DNA of 64,000 nucleotides from Microlunatus parietis (GCF_013407955.1 NZ_JACCBU010000001.1:1612001-1676000), one strand, 5' to 3'; shown: positions 41,202 through 50,294, numbered from the stretch's first letter. Program-made: numbers and translations. Notes: a model not told the origin generated them from the letters alone.

Positions 41202-42134
41202 ATGACCGACAGCCCGACTTCGTACGCGTCCGGTTGGGGCGTGGCGACGATCCACGACAGCGGCCAGGTGCTGGACACCTACTATCCGGCGCCGACCCTG
41301 GACCGGCTGCCCGCCGAGCCGCCCGCCGAGCTGGCCGGTGCCGCCGCCACCGATCCGGTGCGGCGGGTGCGGACCGAAGTGGTCGGGACCGAGATCGACC
41401 TCACGGCCGGCCCGGCCGACGCCGCGGACGCGTACCTGCGGCTGCACCTGCTGAGCCACCGGCTGGTCCGGCCCTGGCAGGTCAACCTGGACGGGATCTT
41501 CGGCGCCCTGGCCAACGTGGTCTGGACCTCGGCCGGGCCGTGCGCGGTGGACGGCTTCGAGGAGGTCCGGACTCGGCTGCGGACCGAGCGCGGCCACCTG
41601 ACGGTGTTCGGCGTGGACAAGTTCCCGCGGATGATCGACTACGTGGTGCCGGCCGGGGTGCGGATCGCCGACGCGGACCGGGTCCGGCTCGGCGCCCACC
41701 TGGCCGAGGGCACCGTGGTGATGCACGAGGGCTTCGTCAACTACAACGCCGGCACCCTGGGCAAGGCCATGGTGGAAGGCCGGATTTCGGCCGGCGTGAT
41801 CATCGGCAGGGACTCCGACGTCGGCGGCGGCGCATCGATCATGGGCACCCTGTCCGGCGGTGGCAAGCAGGTGATCTCGGTCGGCGAGCGCTGCCTGCTC
41901 GGCGCCAACTCCGGCCTCGGCATCCCGCTCGGTGACGACTGCGTGGTCGAAGCCGGCCTGTACGTCACCGAGGGGACCAAGATCACCCTGCCGGACGGAC
42001 GGGTGATCAAGGCGATCGAGCTGGCCGGCCAGAACGGGCTGCTGTTCCTCCGCAACTCGGTCACCGGCAAGGTGGAGGTGCGCAACCGGCAGGGCAAGGC
42101 GGTCGAGCTGAACGCCGCCCTGCACGCGCATTGA
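41202..42134 (+). CDS. dapD: Tetrahydrodipicolinate N-succinyltransferase (actinobacterial DapD)
   Basis: 310 residues. It transfers succinyl from succinyl-CoA to tetrahydrodipicolinate. The start SYASGWGVATIHDSGQVLDTYYP is typical of mycobacterial DapD. The C-terminal half is a left-handed beta-helix with hexapeptide repeats: VRLGAHLAEGTVVMHEG, GRISAGVIIGRDSDVGGGAS and CLLGANSGLGIPLGDDCVVEAG. Divergent from the DUF2975 gene; the following lipoprotein begins 2 bases after its stop. Confidence 0.93.
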   Translation: MTDSPTSYASGWGVATIHDSGQVLDTYYPAPTLDRLPAEPPAELAGAAATDPVRRVRTEVVGTEIDLTAGPADAADAYLRLHLLSHRLVRPWQVNLDGIFGALANVVWTSAGPCAVDGFEEVRTRLRTERGHLTVFGVDKFPRMIDYVVPAGVRIADADRVRLGAHLAEGTVVMHEGFVNYNAGTLGKAMVEGRISAGVIIGRDSDVGGGASIMGTLSGGGKQVISVGERCLLGANSGLGIPLGDDCVVEAGLYVTEGTKITLPDGRVIKAIELAGQNGLLFLRNSVTGKVEVRNRQGKAVELNAALHAH

Positions 42135-42136
42135 TC

Positions 42137-42964
42137 ATGATCGGGAAACGTACCGCCGGGCTGGTCGCGGCGTTCGCCCTGGTCGTCGCCGCACCGGCCT
42201 GCTCCGGTCTCACCGAAGGCGTCCGGCCGTCGATCGCGGACAGCTGCATGATCACCACCGAGGAGACCTCGGTGGTGATCGACCTGGAACAGTCCCGGTA
42301 TGCGGCGCTGATCGCCGGGCTCACCCTGAAACGGTCACTGCCGGCCCGGGCCGCCTCGATCGCCCTGACCACGGCCTACCAGGAATCCGAGATCCGCAAC
42401 ATCGACTACGGCGACCGCGATTCGCTCGGGCTGTTCCAGCAGCGGCCGTCCCAGGACTGGGGCACGCCGAAGCAGATCATGGACCCGTACTACTCGACCG
42501 GGGCCTTCTACGACGCCTTGGTCAAGATCAAGAACTGGCAGCAGCGGGACATCACCGAGGTGGCCCAGGCGGTGCAGATCAGTGCCTACCCGGACGCCTA
42601 TCGTGATCATGAGTCGGACGGCCGGGCGCTGGCCAGCGCCCTGACCGGGCACTCCCCCGCCGCCATCGCCTGCCTCGACCGCAGCCCCGACGCGGGCGAC
42701 GCGAAGGGGCTGGCTTCGGCCCTGCAGAAGACGTTCGGGAAGATCAAGATCGGCCGCGAGGGCGACACGGTGACGATCACCGCCAAGTCCGACACCGCCG
42801 CGTGGGCGTACGGGCAGTTCGCCGTCGCCAACCTGAAGACCTACGGCGTCGCGGCGGTCACCGTCGGTGATCAACACTGGCAGAGCGTCGCCGACGAACG
42901 GGCCGGCTGGTCCGCCGCGGAGGAGCCGGCCGAGGCGCGTCAGGTGATCATCACGGTTCGGTGA
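42137..42964 (+). CDS. Lipoprotein with lysozyme/SLT-like domain of unknown role
   Basis: 275 residues from ATG 42137. A lipoprotein signal is present (AGLVAAFALVVAAPACSGL, lipid Cys about 24). The middle resembles soluble lytic transglycosylase-like domains of actinobacteria: TAYQESEIRNIDYGDRDSLG then LFQQRPSQDWGTPKQIMDP, then a YPDAYRDHES segment. Glu in QESEIRN could be catalytic. Similar proteins are conserved next to dapD-like genes, but activity is not established. Translationally coupled to dapD. Confidence 0.7.
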   Translation: MIGKRTAGLVAAFALVVAAPACSGLTEGVRPSIADSCMITTEETSVVIDLEQSRYAALIAGLTLKRSLPARAASIALTTAYQESEIRNIDYGDRDSLGLFQQRPSQDWGTPKQIMDPYYSTGAFYDALVKIKNWQQRDITEVAQAVQISAYPDAYRDHESDGRALASALTGHSPAAIACLDRSPDAGDAKGLASALQKTFGKIKIGREGDTVTITAKSDTAAWAYGQFAVANLKTYGVAAVTVGDQHWQSVADERAGWSAAEEPAEARQVIITVR

Positions 42965-42997
42965 TCCGACCGACGCTCGACGGCGGCCGCCCGACGC

Positions 42998-43429
42998 TCA
43001 GAACGCGGTGATCGCCGCGGCGACGGCCAGGCCGATGCCGAACAGATAGGTGCCCACCGCCCCGATCATCCGCTGAGGATCCTCCGCGGCAAGGGTGCTC
43101 GCCGTCACCATCCCGTACGCGTGGAGCAGCCGGGCCACGGTCGCGCCGATGATCAACGGCAGCGCCACCCAGACCGGGGCGAGGGCGCCGACCAGCAGGA
43201 ACAGCAGCATCAGCGTCGGGACGTACTCGCTCGCATTGCCGTGCGCCCGCACCGCGATGAACAGCGGATCGGCCGGATCGGTGGGCAGTTGCGAGCCACC
43301 CTGCCGAGCCGTCACGCCGCGCAGCCGGGACACGTTGAAGCCGAGCAGGAAGATCATCGCGGCCAGGACGGCGGTGCAGACGATCGCCGTGATCAGGCCG
43401 AGGCCGAGGGAGTCGAGGTTGGTGATCAT
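42998..43429 (-). CDS. MAPEG-family membrane protein
   Basis: 143 residues with four hydrophobic segments. MAPEG (membrane-associated proteins in eicosanoid and glutathione metabolism) signatures: the basic/Asn/Glu patch FIAVRAHGNASEYVPTLML near residues 55-75, and an N-terminal helix ending LLGFNVSRLRG. Members conjugate or reduce substrates with glutathione. It is last in the three-gene thiol operon, its start overlapping the gshB stop by 4 bases, which strongly suggests use of the thiol made by the other two. Confidence 0.85.
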   Translation of the reverse strand: MITNLDSLGLGLITAIVCTAVLAAMIFLLGFNVSRLRGVTARQGGSQLPTDPADPLFIAVRAHGNASEYVPTLMLLFLLVGALAPVWVALPLIIGATVARLLHAYGMVTASTLAAEDPQRMIGAVGTYLFGIGLAVAAAITAF

Positions 43430-44397
43430 GCTGATGTCCTTTCCAGACAGGGGTCCAGGAGGTGGTCGAGCAGGTCGGCGCAGAGCGTCCAGCCGAGCAG
43501 CGCGTCGGCCTTGCGCAGTCCGCCGACACTGGTCACGTTGATCTCGATCAGGTACGGGCCGATGACGTCCAGCCCGGCCAGCCGGACGCCCATTCGGCGC
43601 AGGTCCGGGTCCAGCCGGGCGCAGATCTCCCGGTCCCGCGCGGTGATCGGTGCCTTGGCGCTGGGCTGGCCGATCCGGAAGTCGCCGCCGGCCGGGAAGC
43701 GATAGACCGCGGCCACCGGTGTCCCGTCGACCACGAAGACCCGCTTGTTGCCGGCCGCGACCTGCCGCAGATACCGCTGCACCAGCACCGGCCGGGAGCC
43801 GAGCGCGGTGCTGATCTCGATCAACGAGGCGAGATTCGGGTCGTGCCGGTCCAGCCGGAGTACGCCGCGGCCGGAGAACCCGTCCACGGGTTTGATCACC
43901 GCCGTGCCGTGCTCGGCCAGGAAGTCGCGGACGGTCCGTTCGGCGGCGGTCACCGTGGTCGGCGGGACAAGATCAGGAAAGCGGAGCGGGAACAGGTGCT
44001 CGCTGCACTCCCGCAAGGACTGCGGGGCGTTCACCAGCACCGTACTGGCCGGGTCGATCAGGTCCATGATCAACGTCGCGGCGGTGAAGACCTCGTCGAC
44101 CGGCGGCTCGGTACGCAGGAAGACCGCGGCCGTCTCGTCCAGCCAGACCGGCCGGGTGTCCAGTACGGCGAACCACGGGTCCGGCACCCGCCAGCGGCAG
44201 CCGCGGTCCGGCCGGGCCGGCGCCAGCTCGATCCGCCGGGCCCCGGCGCGGGCGCGGCCGTCGACCGCCTCCAGCCTGCCCGCCTCGGTCACCCACACCT
44301 CCGCGCCGAGTTCCTGGGCGGCGTGCATCAGCCCGACGCTGGTGTCGGTCGCCGCGTCCAGCCGCTCCAGCGGGTCGGCGACGAACGCGATCCTCAT
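43426..44397 (-). CDS. gshB: Glutathione synthetase-type ATP-grasp enzyme
   Basis: 323 residues, normal for bacterial GshB. N-terminus MRIAFVADPLERLDAATDTSVGL matches the family's DxxxxxxxDxS motif. ATP-grasp: AVIKPVDGFSGRGVLRL near residue 175 and the hallmark LIEINVTSVGGLRKAD near residue 290 (GshB has EINVTSPTG). It should join glycine to gamma-glutamylcysteine with ATP. The middle gene of the operon, overlapped on both sides (4 bases each). A GshB homologue is unusual in a mycothiol-type actinomycete. Confidence 0.87.
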   Translation of the reverse strand: MRIAFVADPLERLDAATDTSVGLMHAAQELGAEVWVTEAGRLEAVDGRARAGARRIELAPARPDRGCRWRVPDPWFAVLDTRPVWLDETAAVFLRTEPPVDEVFTAATLIMDLIDPASTVLVNAPQSLRECSEHLFPLRFPDLVPPTTVTAAERTVRDFLAEHGTAVIKPVDGFSGRGVLRLDRHDPNLASLIEISTALGSRPVLVQRYLRQVAAGNKRVFVVDGTPVAAVYRFPAGGDFRIGQPSAKAPITARDREICARLDPDLRRMGVRLAGLDVIGPYLIEINVTSVGGLRKADALLGWTLCADLLDHLLDPCLERTSA

Positions 44398-45380
44398 CGC
44401 GCACCGCCGGCGCCGATCGCGCTGCCGGCGATGGCCAGCAGTTCAGCCGCCTGCGGGGCGTGCCCGGCCGCGGCCTCGGCCCAGGCCCGGTCCTGTTCGC
44501 CGGCCCGGGGCAGCAGCAGGTCGAGCGCGTCCCGGCGGGCACCGGGGTCGGTCAGCAGCGTCGCGACGGTCCGGACCGCGGCCTCGATCCGGTGGGCCGG
44601 CTGGGCGTCCAGGTAGCGCAGTTCGAGGTAGCCGCCGCGAGGCCGTACCGGCGGGAACAGGGTGGTCAGGTGATAGGCCGGGTCGGTGGTCTCCGGGATC
44701 GGCAGCCGCGGCGCCGCCGCGGCGAACGCCAGATAGGCGGCGACCGGATCGGCCGGGTCGAGATGCCGCCCGTCGTAGCCGGTCCGGACCGGGTCGAGGG
44801 CGCGCCAGATCCGGGTCCGTTCGCCGCCGGAGTTGTCGAACGCCACCGTCAGCGCGGGCCCGGCCAGGTTCGCGACCAGCCACTGCTCGCGCCCCGCGGG
44901 CCCGGGCAGCAGATCCACCGCCAGTTGTAGGGACGCGGTCAGCCGCATCATCCGGCGCCCGGCCGGTCCGGTCCGGTCGAAGATCGCCTGCATCGCCGTG
45001 TAGCGCGGCGTCGGCGTCCGCAGCGGCACCTCCGCCCAGCCGTGGTACGGGTTCACGCCGGTCGCCACCAGCCGAACACCGCGGGACCGCGCGATCGCCT
45101 CCGCCCGCTCGATCAGCCGGCCCAAATCCGCGACCAACTCGGCCGGCCCGGGCCGCGGCGCGGGGCTCAGTTCCAGCTGCCCGCCAGGCTCGAAACTGGG
45201 CCTGGCCGCGGCCACGAAGGCCGGATCGAACCCGGCGGTCAGGGCGGCCGGATCGACCGGACCGGGCCGGCTGGGATCGCTGACCGGGATCAGTTCGACC
45301 TCGGCCCCGATCAGGCCCGGACGGCGCGAGGGGGCGAACAGCTGCCGTACCGCCCGGCTCAGGTGTCTGGTCTGCTTCAT
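44394..45380 (-). CDS. gshA: Glutamate-cysteine ligase, GCS2/EgtA type
   Basis: 328 residues. It should make gamma-glutamylcysteine. Signatures: LIGAEVELIPV near residue 24, RPSFEPGGQLELSPAP near 60, RRMMRLTASLQLAVDL near 145, and YHLTTLFPPVRPRGGYLEL then RYLDAQPAHRIEAAV near 235-265. The last two strings resemble EgtA of ergothioneine synthesis, so egtA is a possible name; but no egtB/C/D are present and gshB overlaps its stop, so a glutathione-like product is favoured. First gene of the operon, divergent from the LuxR regulator. Confidence 0.82.
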   Translation of the reverse strand: MKQTRHLSRAVRQLFAPSRRPGLIGAEVELIPVSDPSRPGPVDPAALTAGFDPAFVAAARPSFEPGGQLELSPAPRPGPAELVADLGRLIERAEAIARSRGVRLVATGVNPYHGWAEVPLRTPTPRYTAMQAIFDRTGPAGRRMMRLTASLQLAVDLLPGPAGREQWLVANLAGPALTVAFDNSGGERTRIWRALDPVRTGYDGRHLDPADPVAAYLAFAAAAPRLPIPETTDPAYHLTTLFPPVRPRGGYLELRYLDAQPAHRIEAAVRTVATLLTDPGARRDALDLLLPRAGEQDRAWAEAAAGHAPQAAELLAIAGSAIGAGGAR

Positions 45381-45454
45381 GCCGCTACGGTCGCCCCGCT
45401 ACCGGTACCGCAACATCAGTGGTGGCACGCAATCCGGTACTGCATACTGCGCCC

Positions 45455-48298
45455 ATGGGGCCCGATCCGGGGACGGCCGACCCGCTCTTCGGGCGGCAGC
45501 TGGAGCTGGCTCTGTTGCGCCGTCGGCTGGCCGAGGCCCGGGCCGGCACCGGGCAGCTGGTCCTGGTCACCGGGCCGGCCGGCATCGGCAAGACTCGGCT
45601 GGTCGAGGAGCTGGTGGCCGAGGCTCCCGGGCCGGTCGGCTGGGGTACGGCCCTCGCCGATGCCGGGATGCCCGCGCTGTGGCCCTGGGCCCGGGCGTTG
45701 CGCGGCTGGCCGGGCCCGGCCGACGCCGTGGCCGCGCTGGCAGCCGGCGCCGGCGAACGCGGCCAGGCGTCCGTCGAGGATGCCGCGGCCGCGACCTTCG
45801 CGGCCGACACCGCTGTGCTGGATGCCCTGGCCGACTGCGCCGCGGCCCGGCCCGGGTTGCTGATCGTGCTGGACGACCTGCACTGGGCCGACCAGCCGAC
45901 GCTGCGGCTGCTGGACCGGCTCGCCGCCGAGATCCGCCGGCTGCCGCTGCTGCTGGTCGGCACCCACCGGGAGTCGATCGGCGACGGCTTCGCCGACTCG
46001 CCCGCGCAGCGGGCCAGCGAACTGATCGGGCTGGCGCCGTTGTCCCCCGCCGAGTCGGCCGCGATGCTGGCCGCCTCGGTCGCGCAGGCCGACGCCGCCG
46101 CGGTACGGCACGCGACCCGGCTGTCCGGCGGCAGCCCGCTGCTGTTGCGCACGCTGGCCCGGGTCGCCGGCAGCCAGTTGCGCGGCCGGCGGGCCTGGGA
46201 CGACACGGTCGGCGAGCAGCCCGAGCTGAGGCACCTGGTCGCCGTCGCGCTCCGTACCGCCGGGCCGGACGCCGCGGCGCTGGTCGAGGGCCTCAGCGTG
46301 CTGGGCACGGAGGCCGAGCCCGGTCTGCTGGCCGACCTGGTCGGCGGCACCGGTCCGGTGCTGGACCGGCTGCGTCCCGCCGCGCCGGCGGGGCTGGTGC
46401 AGTTCCCGGCGAACGGGACCCGGGTCCGGTTCGCGCACGGGCTGCTCCGGGATGCCGTCTACGCCTCGATCCCGGCCGCGCGGCGGGCCGAACTGCACCG
46501 GGCGGCCGCGTTGCTGCTGGAACCGCAGGCCGTCGGCGGCGACGACCGGGCCGGCGCGGTCGCCCGGCACTGGCAGCGAGCGGGCGAACCGGCCCAGGCC
46601 GCGGTCTGGGCGATCCGGGCCGCCGACTCGGCCCGCGTGGCCGGCAGCTACTCGGAGGCGGCCCGGTATCTGCAGCTGGCCCTCGACGCCGGCTCCGACG
46701 CCGCCGTCGACCGGGCCGAACTCCTGCTGGACCTGGCCCGGGTGCAGTACCTGAGCGGCCGGCTGGAGGACAGCATCGCGACCTGTCTGAGGGCGGCCGA
46801 CGAGGGTGACCGGACCGGTCGGGGCGAGGTGCTCTGCCGGGCCGCGCTGATCGTGCAGGGGCTGGCGCACCCGACGATCAACCGGCAGCTGCTCGGCCTG
46901 TGCCGGCGGGCGCTGGACCGGTTGGGCGCGGACGGGCCGCCGCGGCTGTGGGCCCGGGTGGAGGCGCAGCTGGCCTGCGTACTGCTGGAGCTCGACCTGA
47001 TCGACGAAGCCCGCCCGGCGGCACGGATCGCGTACGACCACGCGGTGGCAGCCGGCGACGCCGACGCCGAACTGGACGCGCTCCGCGCCCGGGTCACGCT
47101 GGAGTGGCGGCCCGGCCGCGACGCCGAGGCGATCGCGATCGGCCGCCGAACCCTGGACCTGGCGGAGCGTACCGGCCGGCCGCTGGCCCAGCTGTGGGCC
47201 CGGGTCTGGTGCTCGGACGCAGCGATGCACCTGGCCGACCTGGCGGCGGCACAGCGCGAGCTCGGCGCCATCGAGCTGCTGGCCGACCGGACCGGGCTGC
47301 CGCTGGTCCGCTGGCACCTGCTGCGACGGCAGGCCACGCAGGCGGCGCTGGTCGGCGATTTCGTACGGAGTCGACGACGTGCCGCCGAGGCCGCGGAGAT
47401 CGCGGCCGACTGGGGCGATCAGTCGGTGTCCTTCACCCATTTCGGGCAGTCGATCTTCATCGCGGTGGTCCGGGGCGACCCGGCCGACCTCAGTCCGGGC
47501 TGGACCGAGCTGCTGCGGGATCTGAGCCGGTTCCCGTTGGTGGGCCAGGCAGCGCTGGCCCAGGCGTTGCTGCTGGTCGGCCGGCGGGAGGAAGCGGCGG
47601 CGCTCTACCGGGCCGCACTGCCCGGCGTGGACGACCCGAACCGGGTGATGGCCACGGCGGTGTTGTCCTTCCTGCCCGAACTGGCCATCGCGCTCGGCGA
47701 CTCCGACACCTGCCGGTCACTGCGGCAACTGATCGAGGAGACCTTCGGCAGCACGGTGATCATGGGCTCCGGCACCATCTACTACAGCGGCGCGATCGCC
47801 CGGATCCTCGGCGGGCTGTCGCTGGCTCTCGGCGAACCGACGCGGGCGATCGAGCAGTACGAAACCGGGCTGCGCATCGACGAACGGATCGGCGCCCGGC
47901 CCTTCCTGGCCCACGGGCACCTCGGCCTGGCGCGCGCCCTGACCGCGAGCGGCGCCTACCGCCGCGCCGCCGAGCACGCCCGGACTGCCGCCGAGTTGGC
48001 CCGCCGGCTGGACCTGCCCGGTCCACTGCGGACCGCGGAGGCGCTGCTCGCCGCCCTGCTGCCCGGCGAGCGGGCGGCCGACCCGCTGAGCAGCCGGGAG
48101 CGCGAGGTGCTCGTACTCGTGGCCCGGGCGCTGACCAATCGGGAGATCGCGGCCCGCCTCGTCCTGTCCGAGCGCACCGTGGAGAGCCACGTCCGGCGCA
48201 TCCTGGCCAAGACCGGCCTCAGCACCAGGACCGAGCTGACCCGCTGGCACCTCGGTCTGTCCGAACCGGCCGGGTCGGGCCGGGATGATCATGCCTAG
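45455..48298 (+). CDS. Large LuxR-family ATPase regulator (LAL/MalT type)
   Basis: 947 residues from ATG 45455. N-terminal AAA ATPase: Walker A TGPAGIGKTRLVEEL near residues 37-51, Walker B LLIVLDDLHWADQPTL near 135; the middle is TPR-like helical repeats (residues 380-850); C-terminal LuxR HTH: LSSREREVLVLVARALTNRE, then IAARLVLSERTVESHVRRIL. LAL regulators often control nearby accessory operons. It is divergent from gshA across 74 bases with two short palindromes (TACCGGTA, CGGTACCG), so it probably controls the thiol operon. Confidence 0.88.
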   Translation: MGPDPGTADPLFGRQLELALLRRRLAEARAGTGQLVLVTGPAGIGKTRLVEELVAEAPGPVGWGTALADAGMPALWPWARALRGWPGPADAVAALAAGAGERGQASVEDAAAATFAADTAVLDALADCAAARPGLLIVLDDLHWADQPTLRLLDRLAAEIRRLPLLLVGTHRESIGDGFADSPAQRASELIGLAPLSPAESAAMLAASVAQADAAAVRHATRLSGGSPLLLRTLARVAGSQLRGRRAWDDTVGEQPELRHLVAVALRTAGPDAAALVEGLSVLGTEAEPGLLADLVGGTGPVLDRLRPAAPAGLVQFPANGTRVRFAHGLLRDAVYASIPAARRAELHRAAALLLEPQAVGGDDRAGAVARHWQRAGEPAQAAVWAIRAADSARVAGSYSEAARYLQLALDAGSDAAVDRAELLLDLARVQYLSGRLEDSIATCLRAADEGDRTGRGEVLCRAALIVQGLAHPTINRQLLGLCRRALDRLGADGPPRLWARVEAQLACVLLELDLIDEARPAARIAYDHAVAAGDADAELDALRARVTLEWRPGRDAEAIAIGRRTLDLAERTGRPLAQLWARVWCSDAAMHLADLAAAQRELGAIELLADRTGLPLVRWHLLRRQATQAALVGDFVRSRRRAAEAAEIAADWGDQSVSFTHFGQSIFIAVVRGDPADLSPGWTELLRDLSRFPLVGQAALAQALLLVGRREEAAALYRAALPGVDDPNRVMATAVLSFLPELAIALGDSDTCRSLRQLIEETFGSTVIMGSGTIYYSGAIARILGGLSLALGEPTRAIEQYETGLRIDERIGARPFLAHGHLGLARALTASGAYRRAAEHARTAAELARRLDLPGPLRTAEALLAALLPGERAADPLSSREREVLVLVARALTNREIAARLVLSERTVESHVRRILAKTGLSTRTELTRWHLGLSEPAGSGRDDHA

Positions 48299-48304
48299 TG
48301 TCGG

Positions 48305-48712
48305 TCAGTCGACGACGGCAGCGACCGCCTCGAGTTCGACGAGCTGGTGGTCGTAGCCCAGCACCGTCACCCCGAGCAGCGTGCTCGGCACATCATGATC
48401 ACCGAACGCGTCCCGGACCACCTGCCAGGCGGCGACGAGGTCGGCCTGATCGGACGACGCGACCAGGACCCGGGTGCTGATCACGTCCTCGATCGTCGCC
48501 CCGGCGGCGGCCAGCGCCGCGGACATGGTCGCGACGCACGCTGCTGCCTGGCCGGCGTAGTCGCCGACCGCGACCGTCGTCCCGTCCTCGGCGAGCGGGC
48601 AGGACCCGGCCAGGAAGATCAGCCGTGCCTCGGCGGGGGCGGTGGCGGCGTAGGCGTACTCGGCGATGTCGGAGAGGTTGGCGGCGCGGATCAGTTGTAC
48701 GGAACTCGGCAT
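48305..48712 (-). CDS. RidA-family protein
   Basis: 135 residues from ATG 48712. RidA/YjgF fold: IFLAGSCPLAEDGTTVAVGDYAG, CVATMSAALAAAGATIEDVISTRVLV (read in two parts), and VPSTLLGVTVLGYDHQLVELEAVA at the end. The Arg that binds the ketimine in true RidA (near residue 105) is replaced by Leu in STLLGV, so enamine/imine deaminase activity is uncertain. Convergent with the LuxR regulator; downstream of thyX by 4 bases, so possibly co-transcribed with it. Confidence 0.82.
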   Translation of the reverse strand: MPSSVQLIRAANLSDIAEYAYAATAPAEARLIFLAGSCPLAEDGTTVAVGDYAGQAAACVATMSAALAAAGATIEDVISTRVLVASSDQADLVAAWQVVRDAFGDHDVPSTLLGVTVLGYDHQLVELEAVAAVVD

Positions 48713-48716
48713 CCGT

Positions 48717-49568
48717 TCAGTCTCCCAAAGCCGTATCGGACCACGACGCGAAGTCGTCCTCGCCGGGAATCGTCTTGCGCAGCTGCCGCCAGCCGAGGAA
48801 GTTGCCGATCCTGGCCCCACCCGGGTCGGGCGTGGCGACGTGCTCCAGCGGCGACAGGTGCCCGCTCTCGACAAGCCGCCGGTAGAGCTTGAGATCCGCG
48901 TCCAGGTCCCGCCGGCCGTCGTGGGTCAGATAGCTGACCCGGGCGCAGCGGGCGGCGGACACCTGCCGGGCCTGCTCGGTGTGCTCGAAGCTGCCGTCGT
49001 ACTCCTCCGGCTGCAGCAGCGGCAGGTGCCAGTCGCCCTCGCCGACCACGGCCGGCGTTCCGGAACCGTACGCCTGCTGCATCAGGGCGGCGACCCGGCC
49101 GATCTCCGGCTGAGCCTCGGGATTGGCCCGGAGCGCGAAGAAGTTGCTCCAGTCCGTCGCTGTGACGATCACCGTGTGCCAGAGGAACGGCTCCAGCAGC
49201 CGGTTGGCCAGCTGCTTGTGGATCTTCAACGCCAGCAGGCGTTCGGCCTGCTCCACCGCCCGGTCTCGGGCCGCCAGCCAGGCCTCCCGCGCCGCGGCCG
49301 CAGTCGCCTCGCCGACCTCCCGCTCCGCCTGCATCCCAGCCTGATTGCGGCCCCAGACGTCGGGCACGAACGGGTTGTCCCGGACCCGGGTCAGCTGGGT
49401 CTTGACCGGGATCGCCCGGCTGGACGCGCTGTTCCGGGAGAACATCCGGTGCGTGTTGAACTCCGCCAGCACCAGCCGCGGAAACGTCACCTCCATCGTG
49501 ACCAGCCGATGCCCCGCCGCCGACACCGAGTCCGCGATGATCTTCGCCCCATACCCCACCCGCCCCAT
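48717..49568 (-). CDS. thyX: FAD-dependent thymidylate synthase-like protein (ThyX)
   Basis: 283 residues. Start ATG 49568 (GTG 49559 is possible); the frame extends much further upstream only because repeats there lack stops. The ThyX motif region reads FNTHRMFSRNSASSRAIPV near residues 38-56, instead of classical RHRxxSxNxxSxRY; the second conserved part is ARCARVSYLTHDGRRDLD and SGHLSPLEHVATP near 200-240. It should methylate dUMP using FAD and methylenetetrahydrofolate. This variant type occurs widely in actinobacteria and phages. Confidence 0.85.
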   Translation of the reverse strand: MGRVGYGAKIIADSVSAAGHRLVTMEVTFPRLVLAEFNTHRMFSRNSASSRAIPVKTQLTRVRDNPFVPDVWGRNQAGMQAEREVGEATAAAAREAWLAARDRAVEQAERLLALKIHKQLANRLLEPFLWHTVIVTATDWSNFFALRANPEAQPEIGRVAALMQQAYGSGTPAVVGEGDWHLPLLQPEEYDGSFEHTEQARQVSAARCARVSYLTHDGRRDLDADLKLYRRLVESGHLSPLEHVATPDPGGARIGNFLGWRQLRKTIPGEDDFASWSDTALGD

Positions 49569-49785
49569 CCTCGCCGACCGGGCAGAACCGCACCCGTATT
49601 GACGGCGTGTCGCTGCCGTTGTGCCCAGTGGGCGGAGAGGGTGGCGATGGCAGGTGTGCGGTGACGGAAGGCGTGGCGCGGGGCAGGTCAGACGAACCGG
49701 GGACAGCCTGGCGGGCCGACGTGAGAGCCGGGACGGCGGGAACGACGCGGGAGCCGGGACCGCGGAGCCGACGCGGGAACATTTA

Positions 49786-49940
49786 CCGCGGGACCGACGC
49801 GGGAACCTGGACCGCGGGACCGACGGGGAACCGGAACCGCGGGACCGACACCGGAACCGAGACCGCGGGACCGACACCGGAACCGAGACCGCGGGACCGA
49901 CACCGGAACCGAGACCGCGGGACCGACACGAGAACCGAGA
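49786..49940. repeat. 26-bp tandem repeat array
   Basis: Unit CCGCGGGACCGACACCGGAA CCGAGA occurs as three identical copies (49837-49862, 49863-49888, 49889-49914) with variant copies on both sides (49786-49811, 49812-49836, 49915-49940). More diverged copies extend from about 49730 to 50100. A 26-bp period is not a multiple of 3, so it is not a coding repeat. No spacers, so not a CRISPR. Confidence 0.85.
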
Positions 49941-50294
49941 CCGCGGGGACCAATCCGGGAATCGAGACGGCGGGGTCGCCGCGGAGCGGGACAGGGATCG
50001 GGACATGGGAAGCCGTGATTCGGCGAAACCGGGAGCGATGACAACGGGCCAACGCGGGAGCCGGACCGCGGGGCCAACACGGGAGACCACGGGGGCCGAA
50101 GCGAGCGGGGACGGCGGGGCTGCCGCGGAGCGGGACACAGCCGGCACCGAGACCGACGCGGAACGGGACACGGAAGCTGTGATTCGGCGAACGAGAGCGG
50201 GATCGAGACTCGGCGACCGGGACGCGGACGCGGGATTCAGCGCACGGATCGGACGAGTGTGGTGCGGATCGGATTCATGATCACATCGAGCCAC

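Noticed and set aside
44394-45380. Ergothioneine pathway (EgtA) as the sole interpretation
   Set aside because: Motifs are EgtA-like, but no egtB, egtC or egtD is present and the gene overlaps a GshB gene; kept only as an alternative.
45416-47440. 674-codon - strand frame over the LuxR regulator
   Set aside because: No homology; shadow of the regulator's codon pattern.
49730-50100. CRISPR-like repeat array
   Set aside because: The 26-bp units are directly adjacent and diverge gradually; there are no unique spacers and no cas genes.
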